From NCBI RefSeq assembly GCF_000378065.1, contig NZ_KB899164.1, forward strand, positions 1 to 53,427: a stretch of DNA of 53,427 nucleotides, given 5' to 3'. Below the pieces are notes generated by a model that saw nothing but the letters and a program-made list of their open reading frames with translations, was not told the DNA's origin and searched no databases. A program made the position numbers and the translations under genes. Numbering within the stretch: position 1 is the first letter of the stretch; every line of letters begins with the position of its first letter. Origin of the DNA: Porphyromonas gulae DSM 15663. GTDB lineage: Bacteria > Bacteroidota > Bacteroidia > Bacteroidales > Porphyromonadaceae. Of the stretch, positions 44,718 through 53,427 are shown piece by piece.

Positions 44718-46022
44718 ATGGCTTCTTACGTAATAGAAGGGGGCAACAGTCTCAAGGGTGAGATTCTTGTCCAGGGTGCAAAAAACGAAGCTTTGCAGAT
44801 CATCTCAGCTACGCTATTGACCGATCAGGAGATTGTGGTGCGTAACATCCCCGATATATTGGATGTGAACAACCTGATCGACCTGCTTCGAAACATGGGG
44901 GTCAAGGTAAAAAGACCCACCCGTGATACCTGTATTTTCCAAGCCGATAATGTGAATCTCGACTATATCAAAAGCGAGCAGTTTCTTGAGAAAAGCCGTG
45001 CTCTCCGCGGTTCGGTGCTGCTCGTGGGGCCACTGATTGGTCGCTTCGGTTACGCTATTTTTCCAAAACCGGGAGGAGATAAGATCGGCCGCCGCAGGTT
45101 AGATACTCATCTTGTAGGTATTCAGGCGTTAGGTGCCACATGTGACTACCATTCCGATATGCAGGCCTATGAATTGACTGCAAGCCGGCTTGCCGGTACA
45201 TATATGCTGCTGGACGAAGCTTCTGTGACGGGTACTGCCAATATCCTAATGGCTGCTGTCCTTGCTGATGGTATTACCACTATTTATAATGCTGCCTGTG
45301 AGCCATATCTGCAGCAACTTTGCAAGATGCTGCTTAGTATGGGGGCGCATATCAAGGGTGTCGGCTCCAATCTGCTTCGTATCGAAGGAGTACAGAGCTT
45401 GCATGGCTGTGAGCATAAGATGCTGCCCGATATGATCGAAGTGGGTAGCTTCATCGGAATGGCTGCCATGACGGCTTCCGAGCTTTTGATCAAGGATGTC
45501 AGCGTGCCTGATCTGGGTATCATTCCTGCATCATTCCGCCGCTTGGGAATTGCAGTGGAGCAACGAGGCGATGATCTGTTTATTCCTCGGCAGGAACATT
45601 ATGAGATAGAGACGTTTATGGACGGATCCATCATGACCATTGCAGATGCTCCTTGGCCGGGTCTTACTCCGGACTTGCTCAGTGTCTTTCTCGTGGTGGC
45701 AACTCAGGCGAAAGGCAGTGTGCTGATTCACCAGAAGATGTTTGAAAGCCGTCTCTTCTTTGTTGATAAGCTAATCGATATGGGAGCACAGATTATCCTT
45801 TGCGACCCTCATCGTGCTACGATCATCGGTTTGGACAAACGTGTTCCCTTGCGAGCTGCAACTATGGTCTCGCCCGATATTCGTGCCGGTATAGCCCTCC
45901 TTATTGCAGCCATGAGTGCAGAAGGAACAAGTATCATCCACAACGTAGAACAGATCGATAGGGGTTACCAATCCATAGATACTCGCCTCAATGCTATCGG
46001 CGCACGTATCTCTCGCCTTTGA
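44718..46022 (+). CDS. murA: UDP-N-acetylglucosamine 1-carboxyvinyltransferase with Asp in place of the active-site Cys
   Basis: MurA adds enolpyruvate to UDP-GlcNAc, the first committed step of peptidoglycan synthesis. The 434-residue product has Lys22 (GAKNEAL) and the PWPGLTPDLLS motif. The flexible-loop cysteine of E. coli MurA (GGCTIGARPVDLHI) is replaced by aspartate at residue 121, GGDKIGRRRLDTHL (codon GAT at 45078). Asp in this place is known from mycobacteria, Borrelia and Chlamydia and makes the enzyme resistant to fosfomycin. Stop to rimM is 6 nt. Confidence 0.94.
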   Translation: MASYVIEGGNSLKGEILVQGAKNEALQIISATLLTDQEIVVRNIPDILDVNNLIDLLRNMGVKVKRPTRDTCIFQADNVNLDYIKSEQFLEKSRALRGSVLLVGPLIGRFGYAIFPKPGGDKIGRRRLDTHLVGIQALGATCDYHSDMQAYELTASRLAGTYMLLDEASVTGTANILMAAVLADGITTIYNAACEPYLQQLCKMLLSMGAHIKGVGSNLLRIEGVQSLHGCEHKMLPDMIEVGSFIGMAAMTASELLIKDVSVPDLGIIPASFRRLGIAVEQRGDDLFIPRQEHYEIETFMDGSIMTIADAPWPGLTPDLLSVFLVVATQAKGSVLIHQKMFESRLFFVDKLIDMGAQIILCDPHRATIIGLDKRVPLRAATMVSPDIRAGIALLIAAMSAEGTSIIHNVEQIDRGYQSIDTRLNAIGARISRL

Positions 46023-46028
46023 TGCTGT

Positions 46029-46556
46029 ATGATCGATTTGGATTCATTGGAGCATATTGGTGTGTTGGGTAAGTCGCATGGTGTTCAGGGAGAGTGCAAT
46101 GCTCGTCTGACAGCCGATTTGAGTACGCTCTTTGAGGAAGAAGAGCGGTTGTTTCTCTTTTTCGAGCTGGATGCACTGCCGGTTCCGTTCCGTCTTATCG
46201 GCTACCGTGAGAAAACCGATGATATTACTTTGCTCCGCTTTGCCGGTATTGAAAGCAAGGAGGAGATAGAGCGATATACCGGTGTGTCTCTCTTTATGGA
46301 ACGGCGATATTTTGACACCGATTCTATCGAATTTACCTGGGAGCATTTTATCGGCTTTACGGTATTCGACCGAGAAGGTCGTTCGGTGGGGATGATCGAT
46401 GATGTGGACGAGAGTACATTCAATGTCCTTTTGTCTATAACGACACCCGAAGGCAAAGAAATCCTTTTACCCGTAGCTGAGGATTTGGTAGAAGAGATGG
46501 ATGTGCCAAATCGGAAACTAACGATGATTATTCCCGACGGGCTACTGGATTTATGA
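46029..46556 (+). CDS. rimM: 16S rRNA processing protein RimM
   Basis: The 175-residue product has an N-terminal beta-barrel that starts LEHIGVLGKSHGVQGECNAR and a C-terminal PRC-barrel (GFTVFDREGRSVGMIDDVDE). It helps maturation of the 30S head. The stop overlaps the dxr start (ATGA), so translation is probably coupled. Confidence 0.9.
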   Translation: MIDLDSLEHIGVLGKSHGVQGECNARLTADLSTLFEEEERLFLFFELDALPVPFRLIGYREKTDDITLLRFAGIESKEEIERYTGVSLFMERRYFDTDSIEFTWEHFIGFTVFDREGRSVGMIDDVDESTFNVLLSITTPEGKEILLPVAEDLVEEMDVPNRKLTMIIPDGLLDL

Positions 46557-47710
46557 AAAAAAATATAGCCATTCTTGGTTCGACCGGATCCATCGGTACG
46601 CAGACACTCGATATTATCCGTCTGAATCCGGATCTCTTCGATGTCTATCTCCTCACGGCAAACAATAATGTAGACCTTCTGATCCGACAGGCACGCGAAT
46701 TCCGGCCGGAAATAGTCGTAATAGCCAACGACCAAAAATATCATCTTGTACAAGAGGCTTTAGCCGACTTGCCTATCAAAGTATGGTGTGGAGCGGAAGC
46801 TATTGCCGATGCTGTGACAGCTCCGGACATCGATATGGTTGTGACGGGTATGGTGGGCTATTCGGGGCTGTTGCCTACGATCAAGGCCATCGAAGCCCGG
46901 AAGATGATAGCACTTGCAAACAAAGAAACTCTCGTTGTGGCAGGCGAACTCATCATGCGACTGGCCCAGGAGAATCAGGTGCCTATCCTTCCCGTGGATT
47001 CGGAGCATTCGGCTATTTTCCAAACACTTTTAGGCGAGAGACAGCGGCCGGAGAAGATCCTTCTGACAGCTTCGGGAGGTCCTTTTTTGCACCTGACGGC
47101 GGAGGAATTGCAGCATGTCACCCGTGAACAGGCTCTCCGCCATCCTAATTGGAACATGGGGGCAAAGGTGACCATCGACTCTGCTTCGCTCATGAACAAG
47201 GGATTTGAGATGATCGAAGCCAAATGGCTCTTCGAGATGCAGCCCGATGAGATCGAAATACTCGTACATCCACAAAGCATAATACACTCCATGGTACAGT
47301 TTCGCGATGGCTCGGTCAAGGCTCAACTCGGTATTCCCGATATGCGCTTGCCTATCAGTTATGCCCTTGGCATTACGCACCGCATCCCGAACGATTATCC
47401 ACGGGTGGATTTCACAGCTGCACCCCTGACCTTCGAACGCCCTGATCTCGAACGATTCCCCAACCTCTCTTACGCTTTCGACGCGATTCGTTTGGGTGGG
47501 AATGCTCCTTGTGCGCTCAATGCTGCCAATGAGATTGCCGTGGCTGCTTTCCTGCGCGATGAGATTTCTTTTACGGATATGAGTCGTCTGTTGTATGAAG
47601 TGATGGAAAAGCACGAATTGTATCGAGAAGTATCTTTGCCCACTTTCATCGAGACGGACAGTAGCACACGCCGAGTCGCCCAGTCCCTTCTGCCCAAATT
47701 CCGCCGGTAG
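46553..47710 (+). CDS. dxr: 1-deoxy-D-xylulose 5-phosphate reductoisomerase
   Basis: Dxr makes 2-C-methylerythritol 4-phosphate, the second step of the MEP isoprenoid pathway. The 385-residue product begins MKKNIAILGSTGSIGTQTLD with the NADPH motif, and carries the metal and substrate sites in PVDSEHSAIFQ and ASGGPF. Location in a run with murA ties isoprenoid (undecaprenyl) supply to cell-wall synthesis, by inference. Confidence 0.94.
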   Translation: MKKNIAILGSTGSIGTQTLDIIRLNPDLFDVYLLTANNNVDLLIRQAREFRPEIVVIANDQKYHLVQEALADLPIKVWCGAEAIADAVTAPDIDMVVTGMVGYSGLLPTIKAIEARKMIALANKETLVVAGELIMRLAQENQVPILPVDSEHSAIFQTLLGERQRPEKILLTASGGPFLHLTAEELQHVTREQALRHPNWNMGAKVTIDSASLMNKGFEMIEAKWLFEMQPDEIEILVHPQSIIHSMVQFRDGSVKAQLGIPDMRLPISYALGITHRIPNDYPRVDFTAAPLTFERPDLERFPNLSYAFDAIRLGGNAPCALNAANEIAVAAFLRDEISFTDMSRLLYEVMEKHELYREVSLPTFIETDSSTRRVAQSLLPKFRR

Positions 47711-47782
47711 GCGTTTCCTCTACCGGAAATTCAAATTCTTTTGCTGTTGAAAGAGTGTGTTGAGAAGAAAGACACACTCCGA

Positions 47783-48355
47783 TTACCGGCGTACCTTATC
47801 CGGATTCTGATTGACGAAGTCTTTCCAATTCTTGACTGCCGATCCGCCCGAACGAGCCATAGGCCCCGACGTCTGAAAGAAGTGGCAGACGGCAGCTGCC
47901 AGTCCGTCCGTGGCATCCATTTCCGGTAACATCTGTTCGTCAGGTATTCGTAAATAGCGTTGGAGCATGCCGGCTACCTGCTCTTTGCTCGCATTGCCAT
48001 TACCCGTAATTGCTTGCTTGATGCGCATAGGAGCATATTCCGTAATGGGAATGTCGCGAGCCAAGGCTGCTGCCATAGCCACACCCTGAGCCCGGCCTAA
48101 TTTGAGCATACTCTGTACATTCTTCCCGAAGAAAGGTGCTTCGATAGCCATTTCATCCGGCAGGAACTCATCGATCAGACCTGTAATCCTGTCGAATATG
48201 CGTTTCAGACGGATATAGTGATTGTCGAATTTTTCCAGACGTATTACCCCCATAGCCATGAGTCGGGGAGTATTCCCCACGACGTGAAGCATCCCGTAGC
48301 CCATCAGTATCGTGCCGGGGTCTACTCCCATGATAATGCGTTCCTTCGGACTCAT
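47783..48355 (-). CDS. ruvC: Holliday junction resolvase RuvC
   Basis: RuvC cuts Holliday junctions at branch points moved by RuvAB. The 190-residue product has acidic catalytic residues in order: MGVDPG (Asp), IEAPFF (Glu) and [12 protein letters not shown] (Asp pair), with MGYGML between. It begins 7 nt after the stop of the DUF4286 gene on the same strand, so they are probably cotranscribed. dxr converges on it, and no good terminator lies in the 72-nt gap, only a weak 8-bp stem (47753-47779). Confidence 0.92.
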   Translation of the reverse strand: MSPKERIIMGVDPGTILMGYGMLHVVGNTPRLMAMGVIRLEKFDNHYIRLKRIFDRITGLIDEFLPDEMAIEAPFFGKNVQSMLKLGRAQGVAMAAALARDIPITEYAPMRIKQAITGNGNASKEQVAGMLQRYLRIPDEQMLPEMDATDGLAAAVCHFFQTSGPMARSGGSAVKNWKDFVNQNPDKVRR

Positions 48356-48362
48356 CTTTTAC

Positions 48363-48674
48363 CTACAATTCTATTCTCCTCATCGTGGTGGCAAAGCCCA
48401 TGACCCTGTTGCCGAACTTTTGGATGAGGGTAGCTATATGTTTCGCTCCCGTACCACACCAATATACGTCTATATCAGTCGGTTGGTCGGCGAGGAAATG
48501 GAGTGCTAGTGATACGCCTTCTTCTTCCTGTGCTTCCTTTTCAATGCGGTGTAAGGCAGGGGAGTGCATAGATCCGTCGGCGATGACCGATGGGATGAAA
48601 GTCGAGCGAAGATAGTCGATCAATGACTCCTCTACGGCAGCCTCCGTTACCCATGTTATATTGTACAAAATCAT
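48363..48674 (-). CDS. DUF4286 family protein
   Basis: The 103-residue product begins MILYNITWVTEAAVEESLID, the typical opening of Bacteroidota DUF4286 proteins, which resemble a ferredoxin-like fold. Function is unknown. The frame continues upstream to 48728, but the homologous part starts at 48674. It precedes ruvC closely. Confidence 0.78.
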   Translation of the reverse strand: MILYNITWVTEAAVEESLIDYLRSTFIPSVIADGSMHSPALHRIEKEAQEEEGVSLALHFLADQPTDIDVYWCGTGAKHIATLIQKFGNRVMGFATTMRRIEL

Positions 48675-48832
48675 TCTGTGTATTCCTTTCAGAGATAACG
48701 CAAAGTTATGAAAAACCGCAATGAGCACTTTTCCTCCAAATATATCGGAGCTTGTACACTTTTTGAGGACAGTATCCCTGTTTCTCTGTCAGCGGAGAAG
48801 CTCACCGCACAGTCTCTCTCAAAACATACAAT

Positions 48833-48866
48833 TTGCCCGACTCTCCGAAAAGGGAAAGTCGGGCAA
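48833..48866 (-). terminator. Probable terminator after the aminotransferase gene
   Basis: TTGCCCGACT (48833-48842) and AGTCGGGCAA (48857-48866) form a perfect 10-bp stem, 41 nt beyond the aminotransferase stop on the minus strand. The downstream T tract on this strand is imperfect. Confidence 0.55.
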
Positions 48867-48906
48867 TTTTATGAAAGGACGAAAGGTAATAGCCCTATAA
48901 AAGCCT

Positions 48907-50217
48907 TTATCCTTCGGCGTTTAGCATTTGGAGTCGCTTCTCCAGATCCGGGAATTGGCTCTCCGGCAGGAGCGACGTACAGATACGCATAGCTTCGTTG
49001 CGCTTGCTGCCTGTCGTTTTTAGCGTGATGGCACACATACCATAGCGCACAAACTTCTCGATCAACTTGCTGCTATCCATCCCCTTATAACCGACTGTGA
49101 AGTAAAATCCGTCAGCCAGCGGTTCATCGCCGTCCTTATCATAGACGATATTGAAGCCGTTGTCAAGGAACATTTTCTTCATGATCCGAGCCTTCCGGCC
49201 ATATTCGATTACAGAGTCGCGGAAGTTATATTCTCCATCATTGCAGGCTTTGAGCATAGCGGCCATACCCCATTGTGCAGAGTGAGTGGCTCCCGAAGAC
49301 AGAGCATACAAAGCCGATGATGACAATGCCTCGCCGAACCGCAGACGCCCGAATGACTCTTCCAAGTCCGGATACTCACGCTCGTAGAGCTTGCCCGATA
49401 TCATGAGTACTCCGATGCGCTGACCGGCATAGCTGAATGCCTTGGAGCTGGAGAGAGCCAGTATATAATTGTCCGTGTAGTTGGCTACGGAAGGTTGATA
49501 GAGCGGCTCACCCGGATGGGAATAGTCCTTACGGAAATCCATGCCGAAGTATGCCAAGTCTTCTATGACGATAACATCATGTTTGGTCGCCAGCTCACCG
49601 ATGATGCGCAGTTCTTCGTCCGTCATGCACTGCCAAGTGGGATTGTTCGGGTTGGAGTAGATGATAGAGCAGAACTGTCCTGTCTGCAGATAGCTTTCGA
49701 GCTTCTCGCGCAACTTTTCTCCGCGGTATTCGAAGAGGTCGAAGCTTTCGAACTTCTGACCGAGGATGCGACACTGTAGCTTGTTCAGATTGAACCCGGG
49801 GTCGATAAAGAGCGTACCGTATTCACGGTTTTTGTGTGTGCGATTGGCCACGAGGAAAGATACGAAGCATCCCTGCATCGAGCCTACCGTAGGCACGCAA
49901 GCACGTGCCGGTATGTCGATATTGACAAAGAGTTTGGCAAAGCGCGATGCCTCCTGCTTGAGTTCGGGCAGACCATCCAAATTGGGATAAATCGAAGCTA
50001 CTCCTTCGCGTAGCTTTTGTATCTCCGTCTCTATACCGATCTGAGGTGCAGGAAGTCCGGGCACACCCATTTCCATACGGCAGAATTTAGTGCCGGTAGC
50101 CTTTTCCAGATTGGTCACCAAAGCTACCAGATCTCGGATCGAAGCCATGCCGAGGTCTTTGATGTGCAGTTCGTTTTGCTTTTCACGAATCAGTTTTTCA
50201 TCGATTGGAAAATTCAT
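48907..50217 (-). CDS. PLP-dependent aminotransferase, class I/II fold
   Basis: The 436-residue product carries fold-type I signatures: NPNNPTWQCMTDEEL, VIEDLAYFGMDFR and the Schiff-base lysine in SSSKAFSYAGQRIG. Residues at the C-terminus (MRICTSLLPESQFPDLEKRL) complete the family pattern. Its substrate cannot be named from sequence; an amino-acid or branched-chain role is plausible because it lies 42 nt behind the ADP-forming acyl-CoA synthetase gene. Confidence 0.87.
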   Translation of the reverse strand: MNFPIDEKLIREKQNELHIKDLGMASIRDLVALVTNLEKATGTKFCRMEMGVPGLPAPQIGIETEIQKLREGVASIYPNLDGLPELKQEASRFAKLFVNIDIPARACVPTVGSMQGCFVSFLVANRTHKNREYGTLFIDPGFNLNKLQCRILGQKFESFDLFEYRGEKLREKLESYLQTGQFCSIIYSNPNNPTWQCMTDEELRIIGELATKHDVIVIEDLAYFGMDFRKDYSHPGEPLYQPSVANYTDNYILALSSSKAFSYAGQRIGVLMISGKLYEREYPDLEESFGRLRFGEALSSSALYALSSGATHSAQWGMAAMLKACNDGEYNFRDSVIEYGRKARIMKKMFLDNGFNIVYDKDGDEPLADGFYFTVGYKGMDSSKLIEKFVRYGMCAITLKTTGSKRNEAMRICTSLLPESQFPDLEKRLQMLNAEG

Positions 50218-50259
50218 CTCTTGATATTTTTTACTGTGTTCTTGAATTTCTTATATCTC

Positions 50260-52317
50260 TTACTTCGCATCGCTCAGACGAACTACCACGTCTACGGCCG
50301 ATAGTCTTTCTCCACGTCCCATCAGCGGATTGATGTCCATCTCCTCGATCTCGGGCACTGCAGCCAGCAAACGGGAGATCTTACAGAGCGTATCGGCGAT
50401 TACCTCGTCGTTGATGCCCTGTTTGCCGCGAATACCGCGAATGATCGGATAGGACTTGAGCGAACGGATCATTTCCAGTGCTTCGTTTTTGCCGAGAGGA
50501 GCCAGAGCACAGCGAATATCTTTCATCACTTCCACGAATATACCGCCCAAACCGCAGGTAATCAGATGACCGAATTCGCCCTCTTTCTTTACCCCGATGA
50601 AGACTTCCACACCACTCTCCATCTGTGACACCTGTACCCCTTCAGCACCCTTGATTTGCATCAGCTTGCCAAAGCTCTCTTTTACGCCTTCTTCGGTCGA
50701 AACGTTCAGTATTACACCTCCGGCATCGGATTTGTGCGCCAGTCCCATTACCTTCATAGCCAATGGGAAACCGATACTACGTGCTGCATCCAGAGCTTCT
50801 GTCTCTGTTGTCACCAGACGTTCTTGCGGGCGAGTGATACCGGTCAAATCCAACAGCTGGAGCATATCGCCGGTTCCGAGCATACCGCTCTTGCCGGCGA
50901 GCAGACGGCGGATTTCTGCTGCTTTAGGCAATTCGCTCTCTTCAGTCATTTCGGGCTTGGGCGTTTGGTAGACCTTGCAGATGGCACGTGCCAAAGCCAC
51001 TTCCTCTTCAAAGAGGATGCCTCCCTGAGCAATGAAACGCTCCATTCCTTCCTTCGCGTTGATCACAGAAGGTAGTACGGCATAGATCGGCTTCTTGCAT
51101 TTTTTCTGTTGTTCGCGTATCACATCGTAAGCATCGCTCACATCGAAGAGTCCGGGGCTACCGAAAATCACGACCATACCGTCTATCGTGTCCAGATCTT
51201 TCTCGCAAGTATCGATCACTTTCGATAATTGCTCTGCTGTTCCCGTAGCGAGAATGTCGATCGGGTTAGCCACGGAAGAACCGTCAAACAACTCCGACAG
51301 CAATGTGCGAGTCTTTTCTTCGGGAATCGGAGGTACGGACATACCTCCATTGGAGAGAGCATCCGTCAGCATAACGGCCGGACCGCCTGCATGTGTGATC
51401 ACAGCCATATTCTTACCGGTGAGTACCGGATGTTGAAGTACGGCACCCACGGTAGCCAGTTCTTCACGGCTGTAGCAGCGCACTACACCGGCTTTGCGGA
51501 AGAGTGCATCTACAGCCACATCGGAGTTGAGCATGGCACCTGTGTGCGAAGCTGCAGCACGTCCCCCGTCTGAAGACGTCCCTGATTTGATGGCCGCAAT
51601 GCGACAGCCTTTCTGTACCAATGATCTGGCATGTTTCAGGAAGCGTTTCGGTTTGGAGATAGTCTCTATATATAGGAGCAGTGTATGAGAAGAAGTGACA
51701 GCATCGAATGTCTCGTCCAAATGTTCGAGCACATCTTCCACACCCGTTTGAGCAGCGTTGCCGACCGAATATACCGATGAGAAAGAAAGCCCCTTGCTCA
51801 GAGCCGACTCCATGATAAATACAGCAGTTGCCCCCGAACCGGAGATAAAGTCGCATCCCTTAGGCGTAAGTACCGGCACCGGAGTGGTAAATACCGATTG
51901 GTGCAGCGGATTCATTACCCCGACGCAGTTGGGGCCGATCAGGGTAGCTCCGGCTTCATTGGCCAGTTCGGCCATTTGCCGCTCGAGAGCCTTGCCTTCT
52001 GCACCCATTTCGGAGAACCCTGCAGAGAATACGATGATTCCTTTGGTCCCTTTTTCTTTCACCAGCACCTCGATCGTAGGTGGGCAGAAACGTGCAGGAA
52101 TAGCCAAAATGGCCAAATCTACTTGGGGTAGATCTTTCACATCGGGCACACATTCCACTCCCTGTACGTTAGACACTTTCGGATTTACACCCAATACACG
52201 ACCCTGAAACGAGCCGTTCAGAATGTTTTGTAATACTTTTCCACCGGGTTTTGTCACATCTTGCGACGCACCGATCACCGCAATAGTACGCGGTTCGATT
52301 AGTTGAGGAGTTATCAT
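50260..52317 (-). CDS. ADP-forming acyl-CoA synthetase (fused alpha-beta chains)
   Basis: The 685-residue protein joins a CoA-binding Rossmann domain (IAVIGASQDVTKPGG), a succinyl-CoA ligase-like domain with the phosphohistidine motif SHTGA (His258), and a C-terminal ATP-grasp domain (FPLAMKVMGLAHKSDAGGV). It interconverts acyl-CoA, ADP and phosphate with acid and ATP, so in a fermenter it yields ATP from acyl-CoA. Acetate is the usual substrate but branched-chain acids are possible. It is probably cotranscribed with the aminotransferase gene. Confidence 0.88.
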   Translation of the reverse strand: MITPQLIEPRTIAVIGASQDVTKPGGKVLQNILNGSFQGRVLGVNPKVSNVQGVECVPDVKDLPQVDLAILAIPARFCPPTIEVLVKEKGTKGIIVFSAGFSEMGAEGKALERQMAELANEAGATLIGPNCVGVMNPLHQSVFTTPVPVLTPKGCDFISGSGATAVFIMESALSKGLSFSSVYSVGNAAQTGVEDVLEHLDETFDAVTSSHTLLLYIETISKPKRFLKHARSLVQKGCRIAAIKSGTSSDGGRAAASHTGAMLNSDVAVDALFRKAGVVRCYSREELATVGAVLQHPVLTGKNMAVITHAGGPAVMLTDALSNGGMSVPPIPEEKTRTLLSELFDGSSVANPIDILATGTAEQLSKVIDTCEKDLDTIDGMVVIFGSPGLFDVSDAYDVIREQQKKCKKPIYAVLPSVINAKEGMERFIAQGGILFEEEVALARAICKVYQTPKPEMTEESELPKAAEIRRLLAGKSGMLGTGDMLQLLDLTGITRPQERLVTTETEALDAARSIGFPLAMKVMGLAHKSDAGGVILNVSTEEGVKESFGKLMQIKGAEGVQVSQMESGVEVFIGVKKEGEFGHLITCGLGGIFVEVMKDIRCALAPLGKNEALEMIRSLKSYPIIRGIRGKQGINDEVIADTLCKISRLLAAVPEIEEMDINPLMGRGERLSAVDVVVRLSDAK

Positions 52318-52972
52318 TATGTAATGCTTTAAGAAATCAGGCTTGAACCCTTTTCTACATAGAAGAAGAGGCGGATGTTACGGTCTTACGAATCCCCCTC
52401 CTTTTGTGGGCTCACAATATTACATCCTTTTTCCTACACAGCGAAATAATTCTGCTGTTAAAAACAAGTGTTAATGCACAAAAAATCCGCTTCACACCGC
52501 TCTTATGCCCCTAATCTCATGCCACACCATTCAGGCACTGCCGTCTTTGCTATTTCGATCGAATCACTCATTTGTAAAAGACGAACCACAATCCGGTTTG
52601 TTGCGGTTCGTCAATTTTGAATTTCCGGAGTGGGAAAGTTTTCGTTTTGGTTCCACTTTTTTTCTTTTCCCGCGCCAAAACGAAAAAGTTCTCAGGCCAT
52701 GTTTTTTCGAGTCGTATGTCACGAATTTTGCAGACGAGAAAATTTCTGCCGCACATCACTCCGTACCTCAGCATCATCTCTATCGGTCCTATTTTTTTAT
52801 TTGTAGAAAAATTTTTTTCTCTTCTCTTTCTGTTTCTTTTGCGCTCTTTTTTGTTTCTCCTACGCGCGCGAACATATTATATATGCCTGTATTTCCGGTT
52901 TTTCTCATGGGTGATGTCTTTCCTTTTCCGCATGTTTTGTGGGTATTTTTGAGGAAAAAACTCTTTGAAAGA
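52318..52972. other. Gene-free divergent region left of the rRNA-type promoters
   Basis: The region is AT-rich and holds the third 70-bp inverted-repeat element (52628-52697) and pyrimidine-rich tracts. The single long open frame (52505-53191) lacks family features and crosses both promoters, so I treat it as spurious. Confidence 0.6.
52628..52697. repeat. 70-bp inverted-repeat element, copy 3 (inverted)
   Basis: Arms 52628-52650 and 52675-52697 with a 24-nt loop; its reverse complement aligns with copies 1 and 2 including the loop order CGCGGG, A-rich, GTGGAA. Pairing of the outer arms is weak. It lies between the divergent acyl-CoA synthetase gene and the promoters at 52973. Confidence 0.8.
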
Positions 52973-53003
52973 TTTGGTTGTAAAGAAAAAAGGAGTACTT
53001 TTG
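52973..53003 (+). promoter_or_regulatory. Strong promoter P1 (rRNA-type)
   Basis: TTTG (52973-52976), exactly 19 nt, then TACTTTTG (52996-53003): a perfect Bacteroidota -33/-7 promoter. The start is expected near 53010. Confidence 0.75.
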
Positions 53004-53072
53004 TGACCGCAAAAGCGATCGATGACCGATTGACCGAGGATGAAGGGGTTTTTCCGACAAGCGGGTCGGGGG

Positions 53073-53082
53073 GCTCTTTAAC
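53073..53082 (+). promoter_or_regulatory. boxA-like motif between P1 and P2
   Basis: GCTCTTTAAC matches the core of the rRNA antitermination boxA of other bacteria (TGCTCTTTAACA). It lies only in transcripts from P1. A functional role is uncertain. Confidence 0.4.
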
Positions 53083-53139
53083 GGGAAGGACGGCAAAACG
53101 CCTCCTTTATTCAAAGTCAGGCGAAAAACGCCGATTGAT

Positions 53140-53170
53140 TTTGCTGATTCGGAAAAAGGTTTTACTTTTG
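53140..53170 (+). promoter_or_regulatory. Strong promoter P2 (rRNA-type)
   Basis: TTTG (53140-53143), 19 nt, TACTTTTG (53163-53170), with the same -7 octamer and spacing as P1, 167 nt downstream of it. The start is expected near 53177. Confidence 0.75.
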
Positions 53171-53176
53171 CACCCA

Positions 53177-53427
53177 CTGTCCGCTGCTTGATCGGCTCCG
53201 TGCCGTGATGGGGGATATGGGATAAAAAGACAGCGATCATTGACATTGTTCATACGAAGAACAAAAGTGTAGTACAAGAAGAGAAGCGAGAGAGAAGTGC
53301 TTCGTTTTCCTTGGCTCTGCCCTGAAACCGGGGGATAGAGGCAAAGGGCGATGCATACTGCTCTCGACTCAAAAAATACTCTGTCAAAGAGAAAGAAAAG
53401 ACCGAGAGGGAAAAAGAAACCGAGGTG
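53177..53427 (+). ncRNA. Probable rRNA operon leader (16S gene expected beyond the edge)
   Basis: About 250 nt follow P2 without any coding frame of note. Segments such as ATCATTGACATTGTTCATAC and CAAAAGTGTAGTACAAGAAG recall leaders before 16S rRNA in related bacteria, and the A/G-rich sequence to the right edge is typical of such leaders. No 16S sequence (AGAGTTTGAT) is inside the window. Confidence 0.55.

Noticed and set aside
47753-47779. Terminator between dxr and ruvC
   Set aside because: The 8-bp stem has no T tract on either side, so support is too weak to list.
52505-53191. 228-codon plus-strand frame before the right edge
   Set aside because: It contains the 70-bp repeat and both strong promoters and has a low-complexity Phe/Ser-rich composition.

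Overview
The window reads as a chromosomal segment of Porphyromonas gingivalis or a very close relative. The evidence is a dipeptidyl-peptidase 7 of 712 residues with the expected catalytic and specificity residues, an Ltp1-type tyrosine phosphatase, P. gingivalis-type transposases, Bacteroidota promoters (-33 TTTG, -7 TAnnTTTG) and Bacteroidota-only families (DUF5606, DUF4290, DUF4286). The assignment rests on recognised sequences, not on a database search.

Layout. (1) 1-1000: N-terminal end of an IS4-type transposase, then a repeat cassette (promoter, ~40-codon ORF, GC-rich hairpin, five 22-nt AT-rich units, a TTTAGAAT palindrome). (2) 1.2-6.1 kb: tig, a DUF3109 gene, and the run queC / phosphodiesterase / CapA-like lipoprotein. 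(3) 6.1-11.4 kb, minus strand: cobI-like methyltransferase, kbl, DUF5606, coaE, ybbR, yajC, ogt. (4) 11.9-18.1 kb, plus strand: tight run ruvB, polysaccharide flippase, DUF389 protein, dpp7. (5) 18.2-23.7 kb, minus strand: thioredoxin lipoprotein, then the close-packed group copZ, copA, ltp1, MATE. (6) 24.5-33.1 kb, plus strand: frdC-frdA-frdB, methylmalonyl-CoA epimerase, mmdA-D-E-C-B. (7) 33.3-37 kb: an outer-membrane beta-barrel gene, a second inverted copy of the repeat cassette and a truncated IS5-type transposase. (8) 37.4-47.7 kb, plus strand: TPR/PD40 protein, nucleoside phosphorylase, lysS, then gpsA-pgi-DUF4290-murA-rimM-dxr. (9) 47.8-52.3 kb, minus strand: ruvC, DUF4286, aminotransferase, ADP-forming acyl-CoA synthetase. 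(10) 52.3-53.4 kb: no protein gene; two tandem perfect promoters and a long leader that probably feed an rRNA operon just beyond the right edge.

How it works together. Region 6 encodes much of the fumarate-to-propionate route of an asaccharolytic amino-acid fermenter: fumarate reductase makes succinate, and after the mutase (not in this window) the epimerase and the Na+-pumping decarboxylase make propionyl-CoA and a sodium gradient. DPP7 releases dipeptides and the ADP-forming synthetase with its aminotransferase neighbour would take energy from keto-acid breakdown, so several genes fit peptide-based metabolism.

The most interesting non-genic signals are the duplicated cassette, a 70-bp inverted-repeat family found three times, each time between divergent transcription units, and the tandem promoters at the right edge. 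No CRISPR array, tRNA or complete rRNA was recognised.
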